Assembly (NCBI GenBank): GCA_008729055.1
Contig: SDUX01000004.1
Location: 682,001 to 746,000 of the forward strand
Origin: Pyropia haitanensis
Lineage: Eukaryota > Rhodophyta > Bangiophyceae > Bangiales > Bangiaceae
Direction: 5' to 3'
Length of the DNA stretch: 64,000 nucleotides
Within the stretch, counting starts at the first letter, position 1, and the number at the start of each line of letters is the position of its first letter. The notes beneath the pieces are model-generated. The model saw only the letters and a list, made by a program, of their open reading frames with translations, did no database searches and had not been told where the DNA came from. This document shows, piece by piece, positions 1 to 11,923 of this stretch. Position numbers and translations under genes: made by a program.

Positions 1-50
1 GGTTGCGGGCGCTGCCGCCTGGTCCCTCCCCTCCGTCTGTGTCCGTACAG

Positions 51-868
51 GGCCACACCTTTGCCACCACGGCGGAGCGGGAGGTGGTGCGGGAGATGAA
101 GGAGGCGTGCTGCTACGTGGCGGCCAACCCAAGACTGTGCGTTTTGGCGGGACGTGCGCGCGACTGCGCGCACGGGGGGCGGTCGAGTGTGGGGGGGGTG
201 GGGGACTGGCGGTGTTGGGTGAGAGGGGGGCTGCGGGGGGGGGGGGGGAAGACAGAGGACGGTCGGCAACTGCGCTCTTGCTGCCATGTCTTTGGTGTCT
301 GCTGCTCACCCGTCGCACGCCACGCCACGCTGCCCTTTTTTGGTTGCGCGCCGCCCGTGCTCCCCTTGCGCCCTCGCCCCCCCCTCCCCCCATTTGCAGA
401 GACACGTTTGCCAGCCTCGCCGCCGCCCCCCCCACGCTCTACACCCTCCCCGACGGCCAACAAATCTCCCTCACCGCGGAGCGGTCGCTCGCGCCCGAGG
501 CGCTCTTCACCCCCGCCCTCGTCGGCTCCGAGTCGGCGGGCGTGGCCGGCCTCGTCGCCGACGCGATCGGCGCGTGCCCGCTCGACGCGCGGCGGCGGCT
601 GTGGGCGTCGGTGACCCTGTGCGGCGGCTCGACGCTGTACCGTGGCTTTGGCGGGCGGCTGCTCGGGGAGCTCGCGCCGCGCACGCCACGGCCGTCGGTG
701 CGGGTGCGGGTGGCGGCGCCCGCGGAGCGGCGGTACCTGCCGTTTATCGGCGGGTCGCTCGTCGCCAACCTGTCCACCTTCCGCGGCATGTGCGTCGGCG
801 CCGCCGAGTGGCGGGAGGAGGGCGAGCGGGTGCTGTTTAGGAAGACGTTTTCGGGGGCGCCGTTTTGA
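51..868 (+). CDS. Actin-like / actin-related protein, 3' part (two exons, 5' end outside window)
   Basis: C-terminal part of an actin-fold ATPase. Exon 51-136 follows a TACAG acceptor and encodes the actin segment FATTAEREVVREMKE, ending CCYVAANPR. A GTGCGT donor at 137 and a TTTGCAG acceptor ending at 399 define the intron; exon 400-868 keeps phase (86 bases, then a split Leu codon). Visible actin blocks are LPDGQ, PEALF, SAGV, TLCGGSTLYRGF, APAERRYLPFIGGSLVANLSTF and a terminal KTF. It is clearly more divergent than conventional actin: the end reads FRKTFSGAPF rather than HRKCF, and the D-loop half is not in the window. It could be an ARP or a fast-evolving actin paralogue; the missing N-terminal half prevents a choice. 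Confidence 0.85.
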
Positions 869-1505
869 GGCGGCCGGCGGTGGGCTCCGCCCACACCTCG
901 GGCCTCACCCCCGTGGGCGGCGGCGACGGGCTGAAGGGGGTAAAAGGAACGGCAAGGGGGGCGCGAGGGGGGGGGAAGGGGGGTGGGGAATGACGGCGGG
1001 CGTTGCAAACGGCAGCCACCCCAGCCGCCGTGTTGGTGGCCCTGCATCACCCCGCTTGGTGATACCGGGAGGCTGTAGGCGGGAAGACTCGTCGTGCCCC
1101 GCCAGGTCAGAGCCAGGCCGTGGACACGCAGCGGCAGCAGCTGCACAGGCAACGCAGAGGGGTTGAAACAGAGAAAAAAAAGAGACAAAACAATCCACGC
1201 GGCATGGTCCCTCGCCAGGCACACCCCGATCCCCCCGCGGGCGCGCACACTGCCGGCGCCTCGACCGCCACCCCGAGCCGCACCCGCCTCGGCCGGCCGC
1301 CCCCACCCGCGCGGACCTCCCACCGCGACGTGTCGCCATGGCGTACCCCCTGCTCACCGCAGCCACACCCCTCGCATCCGCCCACCCACCTCCAACCGTC
1401 GCCGCCCCCCGCTCCACACCCCGCCACGCCCCTCCGCCGCGTCCGTCCCCCCCCCCCCCCCGCCCCCCCCGCCACCCCTCTCCCTCCCTACCCCACCGCG
1501 TTGCC
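869..1505. other. Gene-free stretch between actin-like gene and TMEM14/FAX gene
   Basis: Convergent 3' flanks. Holds a purine-rich stretch near 1150-1190 and a C-rich stretch near 1440-1500. I see no coding signal or RNA gene. Confidence 0.5.
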
Positions 1506-2023
1506 TCACAGGTTGATCCCAAAAAACACCGCGGCGGCCGCCGACACGGCGCCCAGCGCGGCGGCGGGCATCACCTTTTTGGTCTTGACGTACCGCACGA
1601 GGAACACAATGGTGAGCGCGCCCGCGATGGCCAGCGCGGCCGGCACCGACTCGGTGCCGTACGCGGCGAGGAGCGCCGCCGCGGCGCCGACGCCGCTGAT
1701 CACCGACGCGGACGACTTGGTCTTGGCGTACGCGCCGACGCCTCCGCCGCCCATGAGGAGGGCGTAGACGAGCATCGCCGCCTTGACCGTCGCCAGCGGC
1801 ACCGCCATGACCAGGGGGGCCGCGGGAGCCGCGACGCCGGTGCCGGCGGCGGCATCCCCCGCAGGGGCCGCCCGCAGGGACGCACGGCGGCTCACAAACG
1901 CGGCGGCGGCCACCGCCGCCGCCGCCGCCGGCCGGGCGGTGCCGCGGGGGGGGCGCGGCGGGGACTGGCGCCGCGCAGCGGCGTGGCCGCGGCGGTGCAA
2001 AACGCGGGCGCCATGGACGCCAT
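1506..2023 (-). CDS. TMEM14 / FAX-family membrane protein, probable plastid transit peptide (one frame break)
   Basis: The last 100 residues (1506-1808) form a TMEM14 domain: a first hydrophobic helix with Gly-rich GGGGVGAYAK, then KSSASVISGVGAAAALLAAYG, a third helix ending FLVRYVKTKKVMPA and a last helix ending FFGINL. In plants the FAX members of this family export fatty acids from plastids; animal members act in mitochondria. Domain-only translation would start at ATG 1808. An upstream ATG at 2023 (MASMAPAFCTAAATP) gives a hydroxylated, Arg-rich leader typical of a plastid transit peptide, but it joins the domain only if one C is added to the 8-base C run (coding strand) at 1953-1946; the precursor would then be 172 residues. 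The organelle is inference. Sure of the family, less of the start. Confidence 0.8.
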
Positions 2024-2755
2024 GGCGGGGATGGAGCCGCTGGGGGGGGCAAGGGGACGCGGCGGGGAAGGTGGGCGCGAGCTGGTACACGGGGGGCGGG
2101 AAAAAAAAAAAAAAAAAAGAGGCGGAGGAGATGCCAACGCAGGGGCGGGGGGCTGGAAGGGCGGGCGCAAGGGGGAGAGATGAGGCGGTCGGGAGGGTGA
2201 CCGCCCGCGCGATCCGCGCCGCCCGCCAGCTGCCGATCAGCGCAGCTGGGTACCTGGCGGCGGGCCGGGCGGCCAATCAGCGTCCCCAGCAGCGGCGGGA
2301 CACGATCCCGGGAGCCCTCGCCAGCGGCGCGGGGCGGCGGCGCGCCCGCGCCGGCGTGCAAAGCGGCATCGACGCGGTCGTGGCCGCCGCGGCGCGCGCG
2401 GCCGGCCGCCGCCGCCGCCGCCGCGGGCCCCCCCTGCCGGGTGGTCTCGCGGCGGGGGGATACAGGTGGGGACGGGGTGAGCAAGACGGAGGGCGGACCC
2501 CGCCGTCAACGGGCGGCTGGGGGCGCGCAGCCGCCGTCAGCGCCGCCGCGCAGCGCCGCCGCGGCCAAGCGCCCGGACCGGGGCGGCCGCGGTGGGGTCG
2601 GCCGCTGGCTGGCGCGGTGACCAAACGGGGGCAGCGGGCGGCGCTGGCTTGGACGCGGCGACCAGCGTCGAGCCGCACCAGAAAGGGCAGCCCGTGGGCC
2701 AGGCCGCCCATGGCACCTGGTGGCTGGCAGGCACCGGTCGCGTCGCCGCGGATGG
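2024..2755. other. Gene-free stretch between two minus-strand genes
   Basis: Holds an A-rich run at 2101-2118 just upstream of the TMEM14 gene and otherwise GC-rich DNA with unconvincing Arg/Pro/Ala open frames on both strands. Nothing recognised. Confidence 0.5.
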
Positions 2756-3886
2756 TCAGTGCCAAAATCGTCCGAGCCAGGCCCCCCCTGCGCCCCACCG
2801 ACGAACCGAGTGGTACCGCTTTGTGGTGAGCGGCGCGGGCTGCCGGCCGCGGGAAAACTCGTACGGCGTGCGGTAGACGATGGGCCGCCGCCGGCACGCC
2901 GGCGTCACCGTGTCGCACACGCCCAGCCGGTCCACCCCGGACAGGCACTGGCGCCGCTGCTGCGCCGCGCTGCCGCGCGTGCCCGGTTCGGTGCGGCCGG
3001 TGAGTGTCACGAAGCGGGGCGCCCACGACGGGGTCTGCGGGCCGCCGTGGATGCGGACAAAGGCGCAGGACCAAAAGGTGTCGAACCGGAGCCGTGCGCC
3101 GTCATTCCCATCGCCGCCGCCGTACCAAGCTACGGGTGAGAGTGGGGGGAATGGCAAATTGGGTTGAAGGAGAGGAAGCGGAAGGCGTGTTAAGAGAACC
3201 ATGCCACAGAGAGCGCCATAAAGGCAGAGACGAACGGCGACAAGAGCAGCGAGCAACGGTTAGACACGACCCCAAGCGCAGATGGTTAAACGAGCGAGTA
3301 CGAGAAGAGCACGCCACAGGTGATTGCCAACCGTCCGACGCGTCCTCGTCGTTGGTGAGGCGGGGCGCCACGTACTCCAACCAAGCACGTAGTCGCCATC
3401 GGGGATGGAGGTGGGGATCGTCACGGCCGCCGACCACGCGTGGCCTTTCTTGTCCGTCCCACACGCGTCGCCCGCGCAGTCGTGGAAGCCACTCCCCCAG
3501 CAGTTCCACCAAAATGCCATCGCGGCGTGCGCGGCGACCGACTGGTAGCGCCGTGCGGGCACCAGGGACCAGCGGACAAAGCCCACGGGCGCGTGGTTGT
3601 TCTTGTAGTAGAGAAAGGTCACCCGCTGCGCGCGGGCGTAGATGGCCGCGGGGCGCGCCGACGAGCCGCCCACCCCGTCTGGGTCCTTGGTCTGCGGGCA
3701 CGCCGTCTCGCCGTGGCCGACGCACCGCAGGCGGCGGCCCGGGATGTTGGCGCAGTCGGACGGGTGGTTGGGCTTTGGGCTGTACAGCGCCGAGTGGGCC
3801 GCGGTGGGTGGGGGGGCGCACACCAGGATGGTGGTGCCCACGAGGAGCGCGGCGGCCGCCGCGGCGACCGTATGCCGGCGCCCCAT
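2756..3886 (-). CDS. LPMO-like secreted copper monooxygenase candidate (two exons)
   Basis: Exon 1 is 3886-3376, donor GTACGT at 3375; exon 2 is 3129-2756 after a CCCGTAG acceptor; the 294-residue product is in frame across the junction, which restores the motif YVLGWTWYGG. Residues 1-30 are a signal peptide ending PPTAA, so the mature protein would begin at His31 (HSALYSPKPN). His98 lies in KNNHAPVGFVRWSLVP. His31 and His98 are the pair expected of the copper 'histidine brace' of lytic polysaccharide monooxygenases, which oxidatively cleave glycans. WNCWGSGFHDC, a VTIP strand, the WTWYGG turn and FWSCAFVRI near the end fit the same fold. The roughly 90-residue C-terminal tail has a CLSGV...CDTVTPAC pattern I do not recognise. 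Family assignment is by motif only; substrate and AA family are unknown. Confidence 0.78.
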
Positions 3887-4787
3887 GGCGGATGGGTCGG
3901 GGGGGTGGACGGGGGGGACGCGGCCGCCCGGGAAGGAAGGTGGCTTGGAGCAGAAAGAGGAAGCGGGTCATGTGGGACGCTGCCGCGGTCAAGCAGACAC
4001 GGGGCCAAGAAGAAACGCGGCCAAGCAGAAACGCTGCCAAACAGCAAGGGGACTGTGCCAGGAGGTGAGAGCGGGTGCCGCCGGGGGTCGCCGCGGTCAC
4101 GCAGCTCGCGCGCTCGTGCACAAGAGGGCGAGCGACGTCCGTGCAGAGGGGACGCTGTCAAGCCGCCGTCGTGGCCGCAAGCCGTCCGCATCCCGCAGCT
4201 GCCCTCTCTGCAAACGCCGTGACCGGCGGGGGCGCACCCACTGGCAGGTCGCAAAACCTCGTCACTGCATGCCGCGTCTCCTCTCCCGCAGCTGCGGGTG
4301 CGTCAGCAAAAAGGTGTGGCTAGCAGCTCCGGCCGGCGCGTCTGTCTCCGCCGAGAAAGCGTTGGTTGTCCGGGCGCCGTTCCAGAACTGTCCAATGGCG
4401 AGCCTTCCCACCTCTGTCCAGCTGGTCCCTGACACCAATCCGGTGATCTGGCTGGATATCCAGCGAACGGGTGCCGGTTGCCAGGGCACCTTGGCCTCTT
4501 TGGGCAACACTCCCAGCCTCTGAACAGACTGGGACAATCCAGCAGGGGTGCCGCAGCAGCAAGGCGGGATTGCCTATCAGAACTGTCCCAGACGACAACC
4601 GCGCGTCGCGATAGGCCCGCTCGGTAGTAGGGCAAGAGTTGCCTCCCATCCCCCCTCACTCGGTGTGCGCGTCAAACAAAAAAAAACACTAGAAGGCAAT
4701 GAAAAAGGACAAGCAAAAACACAGCATTCAGCGCGCACCCACTAGACGAGGGAATCCGCCATGCGCGCGACCTGACCTGCGCGGCCG
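3887..4787. other. Gene-free stretch between RecQ and LPMO-like genes
   Basis: Contains short degenerate copies of CCAAGCAGAAACGC near 3990-4045 and a visibly less GC-rich part at 4260-4640, where GAACTGTCC occurs twice (around 4386 and 4580). Short open frames exist on the minus strand at 4262-4537 but match nothing I know. Confidence 0.4.
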
Positions 4788-7165
4788 TCACTGCTGGTCC
4801 CCAGCCGCGTCCGCTCGTCCCTCCCCATCGCGATCCGTCGGTTTCCCCTCCACCTTCCCGCCCTCCACGTCAATCACCGGTTCCCCCTCCTCGTCGTCCG
4901 CCTGGTCTCCCTCCCCACCACCCCCCTGTGCGGACGCGATGGCCTTGGCGAGCACCGCCCGAAAGTCCACGTCCGCTAGTGTGCCATGCGTTGGGTGGCG
5001 GGCCAGCCACCCGGTCTGGTGGTTGGCCATGCCGCACAGGTGAAGGGCCAGCGCGCGCGGCTTGGACCGAAGGCGCGCCGCCGCCCAGCCGCCACCAATG
5101 GCGGCCGTCCACCGGTCGGCTGGTACCACGTCGGCGGCGGTGCCGCGTGTCCAGGGCCGCCGCGCCGCGCGCGTCGACGGGCGGCAGCACGCCTCACAGG
5201 CGCCGCAGGGGGGGGGCGCGCCACGCCGCTCCGCGGGCGTCCCAAACCGCGCGGCGAGAGCGGCGGTGTGGCACTCGGGCGACGTGAGCACACCCAAGAT
5301 GTCCCATAGTCGTTCCAGCTGCGCGTCTTGCACGCGCGTCAAGTAGTCGAGCAGCTCGGCGGCGAGGTCGTCTAGGGGTGGAGGTGGGCTGACCACGAGG
5401 TACGAAAAGCCCACGATGTCGTACTCCACGTCCTTGGACCTCGTCTTTGTCGATTCTTTGCTGCCGAGTTCCTCCTCATCGCCGCCCTCATACTTCTTAC
5501 TCTTCGGTAGCCTTCGTGGGTGAACTGCATCGAGAAAGCCGTAGGCCGGGGCCAATTCCAGGTGCGTCAGCAGCTGGTAGACCGTCTCGACGCTCACCAC
5601 GTTCCACAGGGGCCGGAGTTCGAGCTTGACCACGCTTCCCTCAGAGCTGCCGTTCGGGAATACCGCTGTCAACGCGCACCGGAGCTCGGCCAGCGTCGGC
5701 GTCCGCCCATAAGCGAATCCTTCCACCAGCGGCACGTCGTCGCGGCAAAGAAACGCCACGCACTTGGCAGGGAGCCCGTCACGCCCAGCACGCCCAATTT
5801 CTTGAACGTACGTGGCTGACGACCGGGGGATGTCAAAATGGATGACCATCTGCGGACAACGGCAGGGAGGGACACCAAAGACCAGCAGAAGCGGCGACTC
5901 GGTGGGAGACAACCGGTCAGCGTCAAGACAAACGGGTGAGTCGTCTGCTGCAGGCTGAGTGTGAACCCATAGTTCAAAACCCCGCCGCCCAGCGCACGGC
6001 CGCTCCGAAGTACCTACTCCCCCATTCGTGCGCCCACCGCCCTGCCGAGTTCTTTCTCTCCTGTACGTACGCGCACGTCTTTTTTGTCGATGCCCATCCC
6101 AAACGCACAAGTGCACGCCACGATGCCGTCGGGGGTGTCGTGGAACCAGTTATGCACATCGGACCGGGTTACGGACGGAAGCCCCGCGTGGTAGGATGCG
6201 GCGGGTAGGCCGACGTCGCGCAACTTGAACGCCAACCAATCCGCCTGTCGTCGCGTGTTGGCGTACACCAGCGTTGGCCCGCGGTCCTCGTCGCGGAGCA
6301 GGTCCTTCAGCCGCTGCAGCCGCCGCGCCAACGGCGCGGTCACCGCTTTGTCGCCGGACAGCCGGGGAGCGGTGGGCGGCAGCTCAACGACTGTCGTCAA
6401 CAGGTTGGGCCGCCGAAACGACGTCCGTACAATCGCCTCCGGCGCGATGCCAAAGTGCGCGACGATCTTGGCGGCATCCTCAACCGACGCGGTGGCTGTG
6501 AGGCCGAGCACCCGCGCCGCGCGCACCTTGGACGCCACGTGCGACAGCTGCAGGTAGTCGGGCCGGAAGGAGGGCCCCCACTCGAGCACGCAGTGGACCT
6601 CATCTACGACCATCAGCGCCACCGGCAGCAACTGGAGGCGGTCGCGCGAGAGGCCGCGAACACTCTCGGGGGTGGTCAGCAGCACGGGAGGGTCCCCGGC
6701 AGTACCAGCCCCAACGATCGCCCGCCACTCGCGGTCGGGGGTGGACGCCGTGACCCGCAAGGCGGGGATGCACGCCGCGCGGAGCCGCCGCAGCTGGTCT
6801 TCCAGCAGCGACACCGTCGGAACCACCACCAGCGTGATGCCGTCGCGCAGCAGTAGCGCCGGCAGCTGGTAGCACAGGCTCTTGCCGCCCCCCGTTGGTA
6901 GCACCGCCAGGGCCGAGCCGCCGTGGCGGCCGGTGAGGAGCGTACGGATGACCTGCTCCTGGCCGGGAGCGAAGTCGCGGTGCCCAAAGCGGGAGCGCAG
7001 CATGTCCCGCGCCTCGGCCATAACGTCCCGGACTGCGGGCGGCGGCCCCGGGGAGGTGCCAGAGGCGGCAGCCGCGGCGGCGATGGAGGTGGGAGTGGCG
7101 CCCCGCGGCCGCGGGGCCAGCGGCGGTCGCGGCGGGGCGGGCGGCCCTCCCGCTGGGAGTGCCAT
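4788..7165 (-). CDS. RECQ: RecQ-family ATP-dependent DNA helicase (two exons)
   Basis: 3'-5' DNA helicase of the RecQ family, acting in recombination and repair. Exon 1 is 7165-6071, donor GTACGT at 6070; exon 2 is 5849-4788 after a GTCCGCAG acceptor; 718 residues. The junction lies inside helicase motif V: GMGIDKKDVR then MVIHFDIPRS. Also visible are FGHRDFAPGQEQVI (motif 0), Walker A TGGGKS at 91-96, the DEVH box at 188-191, LGLTATAS (motif III), TLVYANTRRQAD (motif IV) and QEIGRAGRDG (motif VI). The RecQ-C zinc site follows as C-x16-CGACEAC; the rest of the C-terminus is acidic and I see no HRDC domain. I chose the ATG at 7165; an in-frame ATG lies further upstream (near 7340), so a longer leader is possible. 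It is divergent from RPS15. Confidence 0.95.
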
Positions 7166-8186
7166 GGCGCGCGGTTGTCGGCCAATGCTATGGCCGAGCC
7201 GCCCAGTGCGACGATCTGGCGGCGGTTTGCCCGCAGGCTCGGAAGATGGGCGGTAGCGGCCGGGGCGGACGGTCCCCAGCAAGCCGCCGGGGTGTTTGGT
7301 GGCCACAGCGGCACCCACACCAAATGCAAGACTCCCATCCATGCCGCACCGAGCGGAAGACCGAGAAGATGTCCCCCTCAGGACCAGGTACCCCCGTCGA
7401 GGCGAGCCCTTCCCCTCGTACGTCGCCCCGCGACGGCGACTGCGACTGCGACGGCGGCGTCGACGGCGACCGCACGGCGCGTGCGTGGTCGACGGACTCG
7501 CGCGCGCGCGTGGGCGCCCAGTGTGGGCGACCACCTCCACTGGCGGGCCACACTCTTTCTTTTCAGTGTTTCTCCCGCCCAAGCCGCTCCGACCCGCCGC
7601 ACCGTGCCTCCCTCCTCTCCAGCCAGGATCGTTGTCGGCGGTCAGGGTGCACGAGGGGGGAGCAAACCTGTCGTGACGGTACGCAGCCTTTGCTGTGCAA
7701 CAAGGTCGGCAGCGCCGTCGTGACCGGGGGGTGCCACGTACCGTACCTCCCCAGAGCGCGTGGGTGCCCCCCCGTCGTGCGTCAATACCCCCCCGGCGTG
7801 AAGGAGGGGGGGTCTTGCAGGCGATGACCATGAATGATGACATCGTCGTTGTCCAATGCCATTCGGTCCAATCGGGGTTGTAATTATTGCAAGGCTCCGG
7901 CCAACTATTGAACACAATCAAAGAACTGTCGCAGGCAATGGACTGGTTTCCCAGGTTGTTAATCCGTAGACAACTGTCTTGACTTCGCTGAAGCTGTGGT
8001 ACGTGTGTGCATGGAGGGCCACTTTATGTCGATTGCCGTCGACGACACGGTTGTTGTGGGTGTGGCGCTCAACCGCGATGACCACTGACGACGTTGCCGT
8101 CGTGTCCGTCTCCCCGTGCACGAACGCCCCCCTGCTGCATCACGTCTGTTGGCCGTTTCATTGCCTCGTCTCGACCTGCTGCCATC
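7166..8186. other. Intergenic region between divergent RecQ and RPS15
   Basis: About 1 kb separating two divergent start codons. The RecQ-proximal half is GC-rich; the RPS15-proximal half (7800-8186) is clearly less so and carries two CCAAT boxes (separate entry). No gene recognised. Confidence 0.5.
7853..7872. promoter_or_regulatory. Paired CCAAT boxes upstream of RPS15
   Basis: CCAAT occurs at 7853-7857 and again at 7868-7872, 15 bases apart, in the AT-richer part of the divergent region and about 315 bases upstream of the RPS15 start. CCAAT pairs are common NF-Y sites in eukaryotic promoters; a role here is inference from position. Confidence 0.3.
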
Positions 8187-8932
<746 letters not shown>

Positions 8933-9722
8933 AGGAGGGCGAGGCCTGCTTATACGGCCCTGCATGCTGCGGTGCACTGCCGGTTTGCGTAGAAGTGAAA
9001 GATGTTTTCCTCCTGCTCGTTGTTGCTCTGTCGCGGTCCTTGACCGCGCGCCCCCGAGACGTTTTTGTTGGGGTAGCCTTTTGCTCGCGCACTTGCGTTC
9101 GCCACAGCTCATGTGTCGTCGGCAGCCTGTGCTGCCCTGTTGTGTGTGCGCCTTGCAGGCCTGGAACCGTCCATGTCAGCCGTCGTCGCAAGTGTTGACC
9201 CTGTTCATTGTCATTGCTCTGTGCTTGGGACATTGGCGCTGTCTTCTTCAGCCCTCGTCTTCTCCCTCATCTGTTGTGTTCGTAACTACTGGATGCCGGA
9301 TTTCGTTGCACGCCATATTGGCGTGTTGGCGTGTGCGCGTCGTCTGTGCCCCTCTTTGAGCTGTGGCGTTCTTCATGGTGATTGACGCTGCCACATCGGC
9401 GAGCTGCGCTCAGATTTGCTTTAGACGAGCGGTACAGGCTGTCATTACGGAAGGCTACCTGCCCTGCCATCGACCGGCCGCCGACCATATCTACTGCTAA
9501 GTACCGCGTGCAGCGGCTGCCTCTTACACGCGCCATGATCGTTCACTGGTGCTGTTCACATACGCTGGTATTGCTTGGCCCTCATTGTCGACTCCTTGTT
9601 CGTGTTCTTGTCGTGGATCCACGCCTTGCGACAACTTCCCAAGTCTGCACTGGTCTTGCTCTATGCGCTTGGCAGTCGGTCTACGCGTGGCGGCGCCAGG
9701 CTCACCCGTCATCTCGTCCCCA
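8933..9722. other. Gene-free stretch downstream of RPS15
   Basis: Moderate-GC DNA between two convergent genes. Short hydrophobic open frames occur on the plus strand but none has a start, motif or splice signals I would support. Confidence 0.4.
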
Positions 9723-10622
9723 TCAGTCTAAAGGCGCCGCCTGCCCCGCAACGAGCGCCAATGTCGACCGCCTCTTGGGCATGTCCCGTTCCACCGCGTC
9801 ACCAGGCACCATGCTCACAGTGGACCGCCGCTTTGGGCGGCTGCAGTCGCCTGGTGCGGCGCTGACCCTGCTGAACCGGTGGTAGCCCTCTGGCTTCAAG
9901 ATACGCGACTCTTGCCGCCCGTCTTCCTCGTCGGGCTCGGCCCCATCGTCCTCTGCGACGGAACCCAACGCGTTGGCGGCGGCGCTTGCTGCGGCGGCGG
10001 CAGCGCCAAAGCCCCGTCCGCCGCCGCTGTCCCCAAACAGGCTGCCGCCCGTCCCGTTACGCGCCGCGATCGACACGGAGCGGCAGCGGGCACCCCCGCG
10101 CGGCGCCACCGACGAGGTGCGCCCGCGGGCACCGGGGGCCTGGGAGGTGCTCCGTGACTTGCGGGTGCTGAGCGTGGGCGCCAGCTGCGGCGTCACAAAC
10201 GTGTCCTCGTCCTCCGACTCGCCAATGCCCACCTCGTCAATGACCAGGCCCGCCACCGAACCAACCGCTTTGCGCATCCGGTGCCGCACCTGGCGCTCCA
10301 TAAAGTGCAGGTTGCCGCCCTCGGGGGCCGGCCGCTGCGTCCCACTGCCGCTCCGCTTCCGCATCATTGGGCCCGCCCCGGGTGTATCCTCGCCGCTGCG
10401 GCAGCCGCTGTTGTTCCAGGTGCTCGTGCGGCTAACGTCTGCGGGGGAGGGAGGCGGGGAGCTCCCCATCTTCATCGGGTGAGGGGGGGTGGCGGCAGGC
10501 CCCAGCCCGGCCGTGTCATGGTCCACGCGGTCGGGGGTAGGGGCAGCGGCGGGCGGCGGGCAGTCGTTGTCCGCCTCGTACGCGAGCGAGATGTCCGGCT
10601 TGGCGTCGTTGGGGACGTCCAT
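9723..10622 (-). CDS. Uncharacterised Ser/Thr- and basic-residue-rich protein
   Basis: 299-residue intact frame starting at ATG 10622 (MDVPNDAKPDISLAYEADND). I do not recognise it. The N-terminal third is Pro/Asp-rich and disordered; the middle has MERQVRHRMRKAVGSVAGLVIDEVGIGESEDEDTF in two parts, an amphipathic basic stretch followed by an acidic patch; then an Ala-rich segment with one acidic block. Near the C-terminus the phosphosite-like element KRRST occurs twice in similar surroundings (KRRSTVSMVPGDA and KRRSTLALVAGQA), with RSVS and RSRS elsewhere, so basophilic kinase regulation is plausible. Ordinary composition and unbroken length favour a real gene; no function assigned. Confidence 0.55.
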   Translation of the reverse strand: MDVPNDAKPDISLAYEADNDCPPPAAAPTPDRVDHDTAGLGPAATPPHPMKMGSSPPPSPADVSRTSTWNNSGCRSGEDTPGAGPMMRKRSGSGTQRPAPEGGNLHFMERQVRHRMRKAVGSVAGLVIDEVGIGESEDEDTFVTPQLAPTLSTRKSRSTSQAPGARGRTSSVAPRGGARCRSVSIAARNGTGGSLFGDSGGGRGFGAAAAAASAAANALGSVAEDDGAEPDEEDGRQESRILKPEGYHRFSRVSAAPGDCSRPKRRSTVSMVPGDAVERDMPKRRSTLALVAGQAAPLD

Positions 10623-11923
10623 TGAGCAGGCGGCGATGACCCGGCGCGGCGGTGGTGATGAGCGCACGACGCTCGGAGAGGGAGGATAGGGACGGAGGAA
10701 GTGGTGCAGGGGCCCTGGGCTGAGGGGTGTGCCCTTTGGCAGCCACCCCTTGGCGACTGGTATAGGGCGCCCTCCGCACCACGTCGTGGGGCTGTCAGGA
10801 CTAGGACCTCGCCACAGTCCCCGCGCCTTCACTGGTTTGCCAAGCTGCTCCCCATTGCATGGCCACACGCTCCTGGGCCGTCGCCACTTGTTCGCAGCGG
10901 GACGCTCCCCCCTGTTGGGCTACCAATTGGGGCGAGCTCCCTGCGAGGACGTGCGAGCCCAACGCCAGACTGCCCATGCCCAGCCCAGCGGGGAACCCGA
11001 AATTTTCCCATGCTGGCAGGCAAGGCAAGGTTCTGCAGGTCCTCTGGTAGCAGCAGACGAGGCCCACAGGGCTGACGACGGGCGAGCCATCCCGGAGAGT
11101 GGCCACCAACGACGTGCCATACACGGCAACCGGATGCTGCGTATGTGGCGGGGGGAGCTCGGAGAGATGAAGAAGCAAGCCCATACCACGTCGTGGCGCG
11201 CTGTCCACAGCGCTGGCCCGTCTCGCCGGCAGCTCATCAAGCCAACGACGGAGGTGGCTGGGCTGGGCGCGCACTGGTCAGCGCCCCGAGGGGTGAGGTG
11301 GGGAGAGGGTTTGGCCGCGGAACGGCCCTTGCCCCAGCGTCGTCGACGCAGACATCCCACGGCCGCCTGCACGTGGTCGCTTCGTGATGAGGCGGCGTGG
11401 CGCGCTCGCAGTCTCGGTCGGTGAGCTGGCCGTCGTGGTGGGCGCCCCAAATATTTTTCAGCGCGACAACAGTGCAGTACTGGCATGGACAGCGCTCCCG
11501 GTCGGGACAGCCGAAGCGACGGACCATCCGTAGGTCAGTCTCCCTCGGAAGAGAGTGCGGTGGCAGTCGCACGAGCACTCTTGTGGGGCGCAGTGTCTGG
11601 GCCCCTCGACGGACATGGTCCATGGGGGCTCACAAATACTTTGAATTAAACTGTCGCACCAGAAGTATCTGTTGTACGCATCCGCGAGTAGGATCTCGTC
11701 ATCGAGACACCTCTTCGTGCCACCTGTGACCTACGCGGTGCCGGAACCGTTTGCTCGCGCACCGCAGCACCTGCACCCTCTTGCCCCCCTCAGCTGCAGC
11801 CCTGTGAAACCCCCTCCTCGGCCCCATTGCTGTATTCCTTCCTCAATCCCGCGTACGTCCGGCGTCACCTTTTGCTGCTCTCCCCGCTGTTTTCTCTGCC
11901 ATCCGCTGTCCCCCTCTGTCGGG
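10623..11923. other. Gene-free stretch between divergent unknown genes
   Basis: Moderate GC, with the less GC-rich part at 11430-11720. Should hold promoters for both flanking genes. No coding or RNA signal recognised. Confidence 0.4.
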
